A stretch of DNA of 64,000 nucleotides from assembly GCA_002914845.1 (NCBI GenBank), contig JXTC01000153.1, positions 529,664 to 593,663 of the forward strand, written 5' to 3'. The translations under genes and the position numbers were made by a program. Of this stretch, positions 34,709 to 46,914 are shown piece after piece (within the stretch, counting starts at the first letter, position 1; every line of letters begins with the position of its first letter). The notes beneath the pieces are model-generated. The model ran no database searches, was not told where the DNA came from, and saw only the letters and a program-made list of their open reading frames with translations. Source of the stretch: Trema orientale (lineage: Eukaryota > Streptophyta > Magnoliopsida > Rosales > Cannabaceae).

Positions 34709-36345
34709 CGTTAATGGTAATATTTTTGGTTTAAACATGCGGCATGCGCCAATCTCAGAACTCTCTGAATGAAATGTACTGGAGCGGGAGACTGGCGTTT
34801 CCGCTGTTTACTGGATGGTGGTTCATTACGCAGCATGGACGATGTGCTGCATTGTATTCTTTTTTTTTGCTTTTTGTTCCTTAAGAGATCAACAGTGAAA
34901 CTTTATCTTTTGGCAAGCAGACTAGTTTTTCTAGTACACTTGATATCTTACTTACTAATCGGATAATGATGAATGTTTTTACGTTAGCACATTTTTAGAA
35001 AGTAGATATTGATGTCTAAGTGGGTTTGTCCAACCTAGGAGACTGTTTTTTCTCTCATGAAATGCGAGACTAAACTAGGCCTTTGGATGAGAATTGAGGA
35101 CCAGATTTAAAGACGTGGGCCCAAATAATAATAAGGCATGCCACAGTCGATTAAACCACCCATATTTTATGTTTGATTAAAAGAAAATGGGAAAAAAAAA
35201 AAGCTAATCAAACCCTTAACTCTCCTGATCTCTCTTTCTCACTTCGAACTAGCCCCTTAAACCACCACCTCTTGAACTCCGACTACCCGCTGCCACCTGA
35301 CCTCCGGCCAGCCCAGCCTCCCTCAAGTGCCTCTCCAGACCACCTAACCACCGTGAAACGTCGTCCACTCTCCCTCTCCCAGACCGCCCAGCCGCTGTGA
35401 AAATTTTGCCATGAAACTCCACTGTGAAATGCCGGCCGCTTCCTCATAAACAAAATTAGTGAAGCTCATTAATTTTGGTATAAAAAAAAAAGCCGAAACG
35501 ACTGAAGCGTAGTAATTTTTTCTCCTAAAGAATAGATGTATATAGCTGTTACTTGGAGAGATTAAATTCAGCTTCGGATTGGAACAAAAATGGCAAAATT
35601 TTCCATTTCTTTCTATCTTTTTGGTTTTTTTTTTTATAAGGTTTTCTTATTCTTTTTAATTAAAATTCTTTTAGAAATTATCATTAAGGATCCGTGGAAT
35701 ATGCTGTAAGTGGATCTGCTTTTTCTATTTTTTTATTTATTATTATTTTTTTAAGGAATCCGTGTCCATCAAGTGCACTTAAACCTATTGTATCCTCTTG
35801 TGAAGTGAGCCCACCTCCAATTTTTAGCCAATTACGTGCTGCCATTTTTGTCTCTCATCATGGGAGAAAAAGAAGGGCTCGTATTGTAGATTTTTCCTAA
35901 GTAACAATGTCTTGGGATTTTTTTTTTTTTTTTGAATGATACAATGTCTTTGGAATTGGATAAAGCAGAAGTGCAGAGGATAGTGGTTGTGTCGTTTTTG
36001 CATGAAATACGAAAGAGATGACGTTTGTGAGACTATAAACTACAAGTCGTTTGTATCAACAATCTTGAGGTCCAGATTTATCGTCCTTTGACGGGCACTT
36101 CAGCTGCATTCTCCTTGTTGGTTTGCAGGCCTATTCCTTGTTTTTTCAAAAATTAAATAATTCAAATAAATAAAGACCAACCACATAAACACTTTTCACG
36201 AACAAAGAAAAAAATCAATTATTTTTGAAAGTTAGAGCACATTTTGGAAGTTCGGTAAAAGATTTCAAGATAGATTGGCGCACAATTTAGAATCCAATAA
36301 TGAGGAGTCTTAGAAGCATTTTCTATTTTTATCTCTTATCTTGTT
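34709..36345. other. Intergenic DNA after EMC4
   Basis: The EMC4 3' UTR should cover the first few hundred bases. A C-rich block at 35215-35400 gives an open frame (from 35173) rich in Pro, Ser and Leu. It has no recognisable domain and looks like a repeat leader rather than a gene. A tiny poly(T) insertion with direct repeats lies at 35904-35957. Nothing else is supported. Confidence 0.4.
35904..35957 (-). mobile_element. Poly(T) micro-insertion with direct repeats
   Basis: ACAATGTCTTGGGATT (35904-35919) is followed by a T16 run, GAATGAT, and then ACAATGTCTTTGGAATT (35941-35957). The arrangement of direct repeat, poly(T), a few unique bases and direct repeat suggests an extremely 5'-truncated retroposon on the - strand, with poly(T) as the copied poly(A) tail. 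Three similar cases lie at 30243, 58273 and 59601. Confidence 0.5.
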
Positions 36346-36923
36346 TAGGGCTGGCAATTCGTGTTATCGTGTCGTGTTCGGGTCGACACGATTACGACAC
36401 GACACGATAACACCTAACCCGAACACGACACGATTAATAAACGTGTCAAAAATTTAAACCCGAACACGACACGATTAATATACGTGTAACACGACACGAC
36501 ACGTGTAACCCGTTTAATAAACGTGTCATGTGTCATATTATGACCCGTTTGACACGATTATTCAAAATTGACACGATTATTCTAATTTAACACGATTATA
36601 ACTACTTAATTTAATTTTACTCCTATGAATATGCTTAGAATTAATTAAAATCACGTTTAATATATTAAAATATTAATAAATGTATCTTATTAGTGTCGTG
36701 TTGACACGACATGAAAATGATACGAAAACGACACGTTTAATTAAATGGGTTACACGGGTCATTTTCGGATTAAGCGGGTTGACCCGAAACCCACCCGTTT
36801 ATTATACGTGTTACACATGTCAACTCGAAATTGACACGAAAATTAAATGGGTCACCCAAATCCATTTATTTCGTGTCGTTTTCGAGTCGTATCGTCGTGT
36901 CGTGTAGAAAATTACCAGCCCTA
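36346..36923. mobile_element. Non-autonomous hAT element with perfect TSD
   Basis: The ends are TAGGGCTGGCAATT and, inverted, TAGGGCTGGTAATT. ATCTTGTT flanks both sides exactly (36338-36345 and 36924-36931), an 8-bp hAT TSD. Long subterminal regions are packed with ACACGACACGA and CGTGTCGTGT words on both sides. No coding frame is present. The perfect TSD suggests a rather recent insertion. Confidence 0.88.
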
Positions 36924-37379
36924 ATCTTGTTACATCACATGTTACATGTGTATTTTATTAAAAGATCTTAAATTTTAATAGTATAAGATATAATTTCACC
37001 CTTAAAAAAAATCATTATTTCATGTTTTAATAATATAACAAACAATCATGGAATTCACATATGTGAACAGTATAAAAGAGAGTTTCCCTATCCAATTATT
37101 ATTTTCACAGATACTCTCATAAGTTAGAAGTTTGCTTATATTCTTATTGTCATTCAGTAGAACTTGGTCTAAGATTTTTATTATCCAATAACATACTTTC
37201 GTGATAAGTGTATCAGAAAAAAAAAAAAAAAAAGACAAAATAACTGTTTTGAGGTTTTCCAAATTTTTGGGATTAATCTTAAGACATAAATTAGTACTAG
37301 TTAGGCACGAGATTACCATGACTTAAGTTAGCTTATCTAAACTACATGTAGTATGCAAGAAACGACGTTGATTCAAGAA

Positions 37380-37859
37380 AACGACACGTCGTTTAGACTT
37401 GGACTACACGTCATTTGGAACTCTCTCAACTAAGCTTGAACTACATGTTGTACAGCCTGAATTACACGTCATTTTGAAGGGCTCCTCTACGTGTACAAAC
37501 TACCCAAAGCTTCTAGGAACTTCCAGAAAGTTCCAACTTGTAACACAAGTAGTTCTAACTACAAGTACTTATAGCTTAAGCACTTGCAACTTAGGTTCTC
37601 TTGGAATTCAAGTTAAAGTAGCCAATGAAGGCTTGCCATCTAGTCTCCTTGTACAACAAGTTAGGCTAGCTAATGAAGGCTTAACACTTCATTTCCTTGT
37701 AGCTTAATTCTACTTATAAATTAAGGCAATCTTTTGCCTATAAATAGAAAAGTGCCCCTTCATTTTGAAACGATCATTCAGTTCATTAATATAGGCTTCT
37801 TTCATTTTCTTTCTAGCTCTCCCAATCGGTCCCTCTCTCTCTCTCTCGCTCTCTTTCCC
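37380..37859 (+). promoter_or_regulatory. Possible unshared LTR promoter region of the Tat-type element
   Basis: Three ACACGTCRTTT motifs (37385, 37406 and 37464), a repeat of TAGCYAATGAAGGCTT and a TATA-like CCTATAAATAG at 37737-37747 lie just before the block shared by the two LTRs. This looks like an LTR U3 with repeated bZIP-type ACGTCA sites. The 3' LTR lacks it, so it is either the true U3 of the 5' LTR or unrelated host DNA. Confidence 0.35.
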
Positions 37860-38136
37860 TGTTGAGTTATTCATCTAACCGAAGCTCTCAAGCTTCCCTC
37901 TTCTTTCTATATATTGCTTTAATCCTCATCCGTGACTACACTATCATCAACACCACTTTCTACAAGCCTCATCTCAACCCGTGGCTGCTCCACTTCCATT
38001 CCATTAGTATAAGGCTTGTCTATCAAGTCTTTTTTAATAGTTTTTTCCTAACTCGTGTACTTTAGCGACCTTTGTGCACCGAGCTACTCTCCACAACTCT
38101 GTGCTTAACCTGTAGCACAAGTTCGAGGTTTTGTGT

Positions 38137-38168
<32 letters not shown>

Positions 38169-38922
38169 CTTATTGTATCTCTACCTTGGCGGGTAATTTG
38201 TATTGATGTTCTAAGTGCAATCAATTACTACGCTTCTCCTTCCCCGTAAAGTAATCTGTATTACTGCTTTGAGTGTAATCGATTACTTTGCTCCCCTTTT
38301 AATTATTGTGCGCATTTATTTGGTGATCTGTGTTGTTTTCCCTTGTAATCGGTCACGTCGCTTTATTTAAATTTCAACATTTTAATTTCAGTTATTCATT
38401 ATTATTTCTGATAATATGGCTGGACTTACTGTCTCGTAATTCTAACCCCTCTAATTAAAACTGGTATATGGACGGTATCGCCTTCATCAGTTTCTAACTA
38501 TTTATTTTTCTGCACTTTATTTCTGTTGCTAACTTCTAGTTGACACCATGATCGGTACATTTGCCTTAGTCAACTAGTAATATTTAATTCCTTGTTTATT
38601 TATTTATTACATTATTATATTACTTCTAGTCTTCAGTTGACAATATGGTCAGTTTATTTGCCTCCATTAACTTTTAATATTATTTTATTCCTGCTTATTC
38701 CTATGCACACTAAGTGAGTCACCCTTGCAATCGTCAATCTTGTCGAAATACGTAGGAAGAATTGTTCTCATTGCGACCACCTATCCTTTTTGGACATATG
38801 AAAGTGTTGTGATGACCCTTTCTGTTGTGCATTCTAATGGTCTAATCCAATTACCCTCTGCTTTGTTTTAATTAAGTACAGGACACACTAATTAATCCAG
38901 AGTACAACTCTGACCCCGAACA
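37860..38922 (+). repeat. 5' LTR (shared portion) of the Tat-type element
   Basis: The block begins TGTTGAGTTATTCATC and ends GACCCCGAACA. It is repeated at 45849-46914. Inside are a (TA)n tract near 38140 and two imperfect tandem blocks, one with TTGACACCATGATCGGT and TTGACAATATGGTCAG words. The 5-bp flanks (TTCCC here, ATAAC after the 3' copy) do not match. Confidence 0.75.
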
Positions 38923-38927
38923 TTAAA

Positions 38928-38945
38928 AGGCGACTCCACTGGGGA
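38928..38945 (+). other. Primer binding site of the Tat-type element
   Basis: AGGCGACTCCACTGGGGA lies 5 bases after the LTR. Apart from its first base it complements a tRNA 3' end of the form ...CCCCAGUGGAGUCGCC(A). Similar TGGCGACTCYRYTGGGGA sites are known from Tat/Ogre-type elements. The first base is A instead of T. Confidence 0.6.
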
Positions 38946-39310
38946 ATAGCCAAAGGGAAGCTGATGTTTCTTCGGGATTCCCAAGATCCGCAAGTGCATC
39001 TCGTCACTTTATCCATTTTATCTGGTAGTGTACCGTTACTCTCATTTTCAATCCTCAGCGTATACCACTACTCTGCCTGGTATATCGTTACTCTACCCGT
39101 TTCATTTTTTGACACTTGGCGGTATACCGTTACTCTAGCCCGTGTACCGTTATTCTGTCTATCTCGATTCTTTTACACCATAATTCTGCCCGTTTCGCTT
39201 CTTGAAACACGGCCATTGCTTTCCCCTAAAATCTCTTATTGTCAAAATCTATTTTTCAAATACTCCCTTTCTTGTTGAAATCTCATTTCTTTCTTTTCTT
39301 TCTTTCTACA

Positions 39311-40243
39311 AAATGACAGATGAGCAAAATCCAGTAATCAATGCCGAAGCTCAATCTCTCCTAGCTAAATTAACAGCCTCACTAGATAGCATGAGACAAA
39401 CTCAAGCAGACATACAATTGTCTCACGTCGAAATTCTCCAAAGGATTATCAATATTGAAAAATCTCATGAAGCTAGACCTTCTACTCCAGCTCCACCTCA
39501 CAACAACATTTCTCATGCCTCAAATCAAGACCCTACCAATTCTACTGCCATAACTTTAACTGGTACTAATAATGAAGCTTCGAAAAGTTTTATTACAAAA
39601 GAAGAGCTACAAGAAATGCTCAAGTCTGAAGCAAAAAAAGCTAGTAAGATTATTGCTACGATGGACTTCCAGCCTCTATATCCTGCCAGTATTCTTTCCA
39701 AGCCATATCCGAAGATTATACTGATTCTCGATTTAAGAAATTCGATGGGAAGAAAGGAAATACTAGGGGATACATTATTGGTTTCCTAGATGATCTGAGA
39801 GTTTATGCCAGTGACAATGAATTAAGGCTGAGAGAATTTTCAAAATCTCTCACTGACCGAGTATACTCTTAGTTCGTCAATTTACCAGCAGGCAGTATTG
39901 GTACTTAGGAAAAGTTGGTGACGATATTTTGCACAAAATTCTTTGCAACAGAACACAAATTGGGCTTATCTGATCTCTCCCGCACAACGCAAAGGAAAGA
40001 TGAATCACTTACAGCCTATGTAAATAGATTCAAAGAAATAGTTTTTGACTGCAAAAAAATTATCTCAGAAGAAGAATTGATTAGAGTGTGCATCAATGGA
40101 ATGCAAGCTGAATAAAAAGTTCATATTAAAAATCATATGAGCTCAAATTTTGCCGAACTAATGTTCAGAGTCAACAACACTGAAGCAACAATAGCAAAAA
40201 TGCGCAAAGTTATGCCCGATAAAAGAATTGCTACTGAAAATTA
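39311..40243 (+). pseudogene. gag remnant of the Tat-type element
   Basis: The frame opens MTDEQNPVINAEAQSLLAKL at 39311 and is broken by a frameshift near 39716. Stops follow at 39870-39872 and 39906-39908, where the family usually has Trp (YxWxxNL and IxTWExL). The 39915-40115 stretch, with LGLSDLSRTTQRKDESL and YVNRFKEIVFDC, is the recognisable core of a plant Retrotrans_gag domain. Between the LTR and gag (39017-39200) lie 5-6 imperfect copies of GTATACCGTTACTCTGCCC. Confidence 0.75.
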
Positions 40244-40894
40244 GAACAGACCATCTTTCTCCAAAAGAAGGAAAGAAGTTGCTACAGTTGATCAATGCCA
40301 ACGAGATAGAAGAGATCTGCCAATTCCACCAGAAATACCACTTACCAAAGATAGAATCAATATTTTAGAGCGAGCTTGAATAGAAGATGGAATTCTGAAA
40401 TGCCCACAGCCTAGGAGACAACCAACACAAGGAGCAATGCAAGATCCTAAATATTGCTTGCTACATAAAAGAGTGCACCATGCCACATCGGACTGTTATA
40501 TTGTCTGAAGAGTTTATCATGAAAAAGCTCAACCAGGAGAAATTCTGATTGGGCAACAACAATAAAGGACTGAAAATAATCCTTTTCCCAATCATGAAAG
40601 AGAGCAAGTAAATACTTGCACGGCTATTGATCCAACTGTCGTCGATCCAGCTAATAAAGAATCATCAAAAGGAGAAGAAATCAATATAATGATGGAAAAT
40701 CTCATGAAGTCTTGAGCTTTCAAAAATCTGTTCGACACTTTAGAATTTGGAGATGAAACTCGTAAACAAGCTACATAAGTAATCTTCAAGATATCTTAAC
40801 GGTTTAATCCACAATACTACTCCATTAACCATGCTATTGGAAAAATTATCAAAAGAGATGAGGATACAGTCACATTTTCCAAGAAAGATGCCCA

Positions 40895-41477
40895 GGTTAT
40901 GAACTTCAATCATAACAAGCCATTCTACGTGGAAGCTAAAGTAAATGACAATCCTTTCAAACGAGCTTTGGTAGACAATGGCTCATCAGTCAATCTCATG
41001 TCTTGGTAAGTTTTCAAAGCAGCTGGCATTCCAGAAAGTAAATTGATCGTGCAAACTACATCACTTGTCACTTTTGCATCAAGTTCTCATACTACAAAAG
41101 AGCGTGTTAACGTGGACCTGCAAGTTGAACCCATCCGAGCACCAACTAAATTCTTTATGATTGATATAGATGTGTCCTATCATTTGCTGCTAGGAAGGCC
41201 ATGGATTCACCATAATCAAGTAGTACCTTCTATTTTGTATCAGTATTTGAAAGTGATAAGAGGCAAAAGAGAAATTCTAGTATCCGCAACAAAAGCTCTG
41301 TTTGCCCAACAAGAAGTTTTTTGGATAGAGGCTACATTCTTTGATGATATTTCTAATGGGCCAGATGAAACAAAGCCACAAGAAGTATCGTTGTACACAA
41401 CTTCTGATACAATAGGGTCATTCTCAAACAACATAATGGAGATTGATTTAGCAGACTTAAAAGAATCTTCTCTTTAG
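40895..41477 (+). pseudogene. Aspartic protease remnant of the Tat-type element
   Basis: ALVDNGSSVNLMSW near 40970-41010 contains the protease DNGSS signature with the active-site Asp, followed at once by a stop. The frame resumes (41043-41477) with VDLQVEPIRAPTKFFMIDI and YHLLLGRPWIHHNQ, the typical end of the gypsy protease. The stop and the earlier frameshifts rule out a working product. Confidence 0.75.
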
Positions 41478-41789
41478 TGAATTACTACCCGACGGGAGAA
41501 TCACCCATCAATTATGAAGTTATGGCGAGGCCAACAATGATCTTGCGAGCTTCGAAAAAGTTTACCTTACGCAAAATTCAAAACGAGTAGATGCCATTCC
41601 ACTCGCTCTAGAAAAATTACAAGATGAGCCCAAGAATCCTCAAGAAGGGCTCAAGAAAATAAATTTGGCAGAAGATGGAGAAGAAAAATCGACATTTATT
41701 TCTGCCAAATTAGAGCAGATTTTGAAGCAACTCTAACAAAATTGCTGAAAGAATGTCATGACGTTTTTCATGGACCTACAAAGACATGT

Positions 41790-43002
41790 CGGGATTAAGC
41801 AGTAAGTTAATCACACAAGAGCTTACTATAAATCCTACTTTTAAGCCAATTAAGCAGACTGCGAGGAATTTCAGCAATCAAATTCAGCTACAAATCAAAA
41901 GAGAGATAGAAAAATTATTAGAAGCATAAAACTATGCATACATGCGACATAGTTGGCAAACATACTACCATTAAGAAAGAAGAATGGGCAAATTAGAATT
42001 TGTGTAGATTTCAGAGATCTAAACGAAGTGTGCCCAAAAGACGATTTTTCACTGCCAAATCTAGATATGCTTATCGATCAACAGCCAACCATGAAATGTT
42101 CTCATTCATGGATGGATTCAGTGGCTATAATCAAATCAAGATGGATCCAGAAGATGCCGAAAAGACTGCTTTCAGGACTCTACTTGACAATTTTTACTAT
42201 AATGTAATGCCATTTGGATTGAAGAATGCAGGAGCCACTTATCAACGGGCAATGACAGCAATTTTTCATGGTATGATCCATAACTACGTGGAAGATTACG
42301 TTAACGACTTGGTGATAAAATAAAAAAGAAAAGAATCACACTTGGATCGCTTGAGAAGAGTATTTGAAAGATGCAGAAAATATGATCTCAAGATGAATCC
42401 TTTGAAATGCGCTTTCGGAGTTACAGAAGGCAAGTTCTTGGATTCGTGGTCCACAAAGATGGAATCAAGATTGATGAAGATAAAGCAAAGGCAATAATGG
42501 AGATTAAGCCACCTCAAGATCTCAAACAATTGAGATGATTCATTGGAAAGATTCTTATCTCAGGAGATTTATTCCAGCTCTAGCCAGTATTATCAAGCCT
42601 CTTCATCAATTGGCCAAAAAAGATACGAAGTACAAATAGGGTCCTGAGCATGACTATGCTTTTGAAGAAATCAAGAAGATTCTCACCAAATCACAAGTAA
42701 TAGTTGCTCCATCTCCAGAAAAAGAACTATTAATTTACTTGACAGCATCTGATGAATCAGTTGGGATACTAATAGCACAAGACTATGAAAGCTTGGAGAA
42801 ACCGATTTATTACTTAAGCCGTCTACTCAGAAGTTCGGAGAAAAATTACTCTCTCACAGATAAGCTTTGTGTTGCACTAATGTATGCAATACAAAAGCTT
42901 CGACACTACATGATCACTCACAGAGTTAGAGTAATCACGAATTCTGATCCGATCAAACTCCTATTACAAAAGCCTATCCTTACTGATCGTTATGCTAAGT
43001 AG
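41790..43002 (+). pseudogene. Reverse transcriptase and RNase H remnant
   Basis: Recognisable pieces in shifting frames: KKNGQIRICVDFRDLNEVCP and DGFSGYNQIKMDPEDAEKTA from the palm and fingers, and MPFGLKNAGATYQRAM. The catalytic box reads YVND instead of YVDD (codon AAC at 42303-42305). RNase H follows at 42739-43002 with LLRSSEKNYSLTDKLCVALM. Stops at 42536-42538, 42637-42639 and 43000-43002 replace Arg or Trp codons expected from the family. Confidence 0.82.
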
Positions 43003-43420
43003 ATGCTTACGCTTAGTGAACTTGATATCACTATCGAAAAGCCAAATTCTATCAAGAGTCAAGCTCTAGCCGAGTTGCTTAAATACACTAAGCATGATTC
43101 GGAGGAAATAATGTATGTAGAAGACAAAGAGGATTGTTGGATACTCTATTTTGATGGCGCCTCCACACGTAATGAAGAAAGCGCTGGAATTGTTCTGTCA
43201 AATAATTAAGGTAAAATCTTCAAGAAAGCTGTTAAATTGGTTTTCCCTTACTCCAATAATGAAGCTGAATATGAGGCCTTTGCCACTGGATTAGATCTGG
43301 CCAAGGAAATGAAGATTTCAAAGTTGAAAATATGTGGAGACTCTAACTTAGTCATCAAACAGCTTAACGGAGACTTTGCTGTCAAGGAGCCGAATTTGGT
43401 CAAATAACGAGAAAAAAATT
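43003..43420 (+). pseudogene. Second (archaeal-type) RNase H remnant
   Basis: WILYFDGASTRNEESAGIVL and, after one stop, SNNEAEYEAFATGLDLAKEM and ICGDSNLVIKQLNG carry the D, E and D residues of an RNase H fold distinct from the one directly after the reverse transcriptase. A second RNase H between RT-RH and integrase is a hallmark of Tat-lineage elements. Confidence 0.75.
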
Positions 43421-43599
43421 CAAGAAAAGCTCTACAATTTCGAAAATTATGAACTGGAATATGTCCCCAGATCTCAGAATAAATATGCAGACGCTTTGGC
43501 AACTCCAGTGCTGAAAATGGGTCATACAGATGAATATCTGATTCAAATCCCTTTGGAGACCAAATTAGAGCCAATACACTCGTCAATGCAACAATCAAA

Positions 43600-45185
43600 T
43601 AGGTGGGGATCCAATCCATTAAAGAGAAGCTGGAAAGTCCAGAAGTCAAAGATATCAGAGAAATCAAAGCATTTATATTGAACAATAATCATGTTTACAA
43701 GAGATTCTCTAATGGGGTTCTAGCGAAATGCATTGATGAAGAATTTGGAAGAAAAGTGTTAGACGAAATCCATTCTAAAATCTGTAGTTTAGATGGACCA
43801 ACACTAGCTAGAAGAATCCAACGACTTGGATACTTTTGGCCTGAGTTAAGAAGACAAGCTAGTGAGTTGCAAAGAAATTGCAAGCAATGCGAGCTTGTGA
43901 TAGATCCCAAAGAAAGCTTCTTTGTAGAAGAAGAAGAGTAGAGAAGAGTTTACATTGACTACATCATTCATAGCCAACTGCCTGATGACACTTCTTCAGC
44001 TATTCTCGTGAAACGTAAAGCAGACAGATTTTTTATTCAAAATAACTTACTTTTCAGAAAAAGCTTTCAAGGAAAGGTTCTGAGATGTTTAGGACCCAAT
44101 GTGATAGAAATAGTCCTAAAAGAAGTTCATGCCGAGGACTATGGCAGCTATATAGGTGGAAGACGTCTATTTGAGCAGTTGATCACTATTGGATACCATT
44201 AGCCGACGATGGAAAATGATACCATGGAATTTGTCTGAAAATGTGATGCCTGCCAAAAACATATAAACTTGATACATGTGCCCACTGTCGAAATGGAAAG
44301 TATCATATCACCTTGGCTATTCCACACCTGGTTGATTAATCTCATTGGGCCAATCAATCCTCCCTCAAAAGTAAAGATCTAGATTTTAGCAGCTACAAAA
44401 AATTTCACAAAATGGTCTGAGGCTGTTTCTCTTAAGAAGGCCACTTCATAAGCTGCTAGCCAATTTGTGCAAGAAAATATTGCCTGTACAAGAAAATATT
44501 GCAAGAAAATATTGCCTGTTTCTCGAAGAATATTGTCTGATAATGGGACACCTTTTATTAGACAACTGTTTAAATTACTGCTGAAAAGATATCAAATCTT
44601 CCATAGAAAATCCACCAGGTATTATCCTCAAGGAAATGGAGCCATAGAAGCATTCAACAAAACTTTGGCAGCCATCATCTAGAAAAATGATTTCGGAAAA
44701 ATCAATCAGATGGGACGATTGTCTACCTCTTACTCTTTGAGCTTATAGAGCTACCAAGCATACTACTACTAAAGAAACTACATTTTATCTGGTATATAGA
44801 ACTAAAACTCTATGGCCTGTGGAATTAAACATATGTCTACTAAGATAGCACTTAGTAGAACAGAAAACTCCCGAGAATTTGATCTCGAAATTTTGGAGGA
44901 TCAAAGAGCACAAGTATAAAATAGGGTTCGAAACTATCAAAGGAAAATCACTCGAGCCTATAACAAATTGGTACGAGCCAGAAATTTCCAAGAAGGTAAC
45001 TTAGTACTCAAAGCAGCTGATCACATTATGAACGGAATACATGCTGCTAAGTTCACACCAAATTAGGAATGACCCTATCAAATTACGGATATCCAATCTA
45101 GTGGGTACTGCACTCTCAAAAACTTGAATACAGGTACACTTTCTGCACCAACTAACCTAAAATTTATCAAGAAGTACTTTATATA
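43600..45185 (+). pseudogene. Integrase region with two HHCC zinc-binding segments
   Basis: The first segment (43603-43941) has LDEIHSKICSLDGPTLARRI and LQRNCKQCE; the second (44008-44260) has VLKEVHAEDYGSYIGGRRLF, then CDACQKH. The core follows with WLFHTWLINLIGPINPPS, ILSDNGTPF and STRYYPQGNGAIEAFNKTL, so D and E of the DDE triad can be seen. Stops at 44200-44202, 44236-44238 and 44380-44382 fall on expected Trp or Arg codons. A small duplication of CAAGAAAATATTG near 44470-44510 disrupts the core. Confidence 0.78.
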
Positions 45186-45848
45186 GTTTTCTAGATATCT
45201 TTATATCTAAGAACTATATTATAGATGAAATTTTCATCCTATAATAAATGGTTGGTATTCATTCATCTTGGATTGCAATCATAAAAATCTTCATGTAATC
45301 AATCTATTTTACCGTGATAGTTGTACAAATCCTAAGTAGGGTAAAAACTACGTCCAAAAGTATTCTTTAGTACGAGCGTTTTGCTGCTAAGATACATTGG
45401 AACTAAGGACTGTTAGTATAAACTCGAAAATTGGATATTTTCTGATAATATCTTTTGGTTTAAGCCTATGCTGCCAATAATATCGGGAACAATGAATCGA
45501 GACTGGATTATACTAAGCCTGAACGTACCCCTTGGTGTTTATGCTGCTGGCAGGTACATTGGAACTAGGATCTGTCAGTATATATCTTAATCGATATTTT
45601 TGTGCAACTCATGTTTAAAATATAAATTGGGTTCACACCTCCGTCTAAACATATAATTGGGAGCATACCCTAATTTAAAAATATTTAGCTTTCACCATTT
45701 CAAAGTCTAAATAATCTGCAGTTAATTTTCCTTAGTCTAATATTGAAATTTTCATTAATTTCTAGGTTTATCTATATTTTTCTTTGCATTGGACTAACCT
45801 CTTGTTTTGTATGAGGATTATTCTCTCTCTACTTACACGGCTTATATG

Positions 45849-46914
45849 TGTGGATTATTCATCTAACTGAAGCTCTCAAGCTTCCCTCTTCTTTCTATAT
45901 ATTGCTTTAATCCTCATCCGTGACTACATTATCATCAACACCACTTTCTTCAAGCCTCATCTCAACCCGTGGCTACTCCACTTCCATTCTATTAGTATAA
46001 GGCTTGTCTATCAAGTCTTTTTTAATTATTTTTTTCTAACTCGTGTACTTTAGCGATCTTTGTGCACCGAGCTACTCTCCATAATCCCGTGCTTGATCTG
46101 TAGTACAAGTTCGAGGTTTTGTGCTCTCTATATTATATATATTTATATATATATATCTTATTGTATCTCTACCTTGGCGAGTAATTTGTATTGCTGCTCT
46201 AAGTGCAATCAATTACAACGCTTCCCCTTCTCCGTAAAGTAATCTGTATTGCTGTCTTGAGTGCAATCGGTTACTTTGCTCTCCTTTTAATTATTGTGCG
46301 CATTTATTTAGTGATCTATGTTGTTTTCCCTTGCAACCGGTCACATCGATTTATTTAAATTTCAATATTTTAATTTTAGTTATTCATTATTATTTCTGAT
46401 AATATGGCTGGACTTACCACCTCGTAATTCTAAACTCTCTAATTAACTAAAACTGGCATATGGACGATATTGCCTTCGTCAGTTTCTAACTATTTATTTT
46501 TCTGCACTTTATTTCTGTTGTTAACTTCTAGTTGACACCATGGTCGGTTCATTCGCCTCAGTCAACTAGTAATATTTAATTCTTTGTTTATTTATTTATT
46601 GCATTATTATATTACTTCTAGTCTTCATGTGACAATATGGTTAGTTTATTCGCCTCCGTCAACTTTTAATATTATTTTATTCCTGTTTATTCCTATGCAC
46701 ACTAAGTAAGTCATCTTTGCAACCGCCAATCTTGTCGAAATACGTAGGAAGAATTGTTCTTATTGCGACCGCCTATCCTTTTTCGACACGTGACAGTGTT
46801 GTGATAACCCTTCCTGTTGTGCATTTTAATGGTCTAATCCAATTACCCTCTGCTTTGTTTTAATTAAGTACATGTCATACTAATTAATCCAAAGCACAAC
46901 TCCGACCCCGAACA
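45849..46914 (+). repeat. 3' LTR of the Tat-type element
   Basis: The block starts TGTGGATTATTCATC and ends CCGACCCCGAACA, parallel to 37860-38922 with scattered substitutions and small indels. No polypurine tract precedes it and no U3-like promoter is included, unlike the region before the 5' copy. Confidence 0.75.

Larger units (their letters stand above)
37860..46914 (+). mobile_element. Ty3/gypsy retrotransposon, Tat lineage, decayed
   Basis: Two long direct repeats (37860-38922 and 45849-46914) flank an interior with, in order, a primer binding site, gag, protease, reverse transcriptase, RNase H, a second archaeal-type RNase H, two zinc-binding HHCC regions and an integrase core. The second RNase H and the integrase layout place it in the Tat lineage. 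Many stop codons and frameshifts make it non-functional. The LTR copies are about 94-97% identical by eye. No TSD or polypurine tract was found at the left edges, so the true ends may differ. Confidence 0.88.

Noticed and set aside
35173-35400. Pro/Ser-rich 75-codon frame
   Set aside because: Low complexity, no homologue recognised and no exon structure around it.
42000-42323. Possibility of a functional reverse transcriptase
   Set aside because: The catalytic box is YVND, the frame is shifted near 42095, and stops interrupt both sides.
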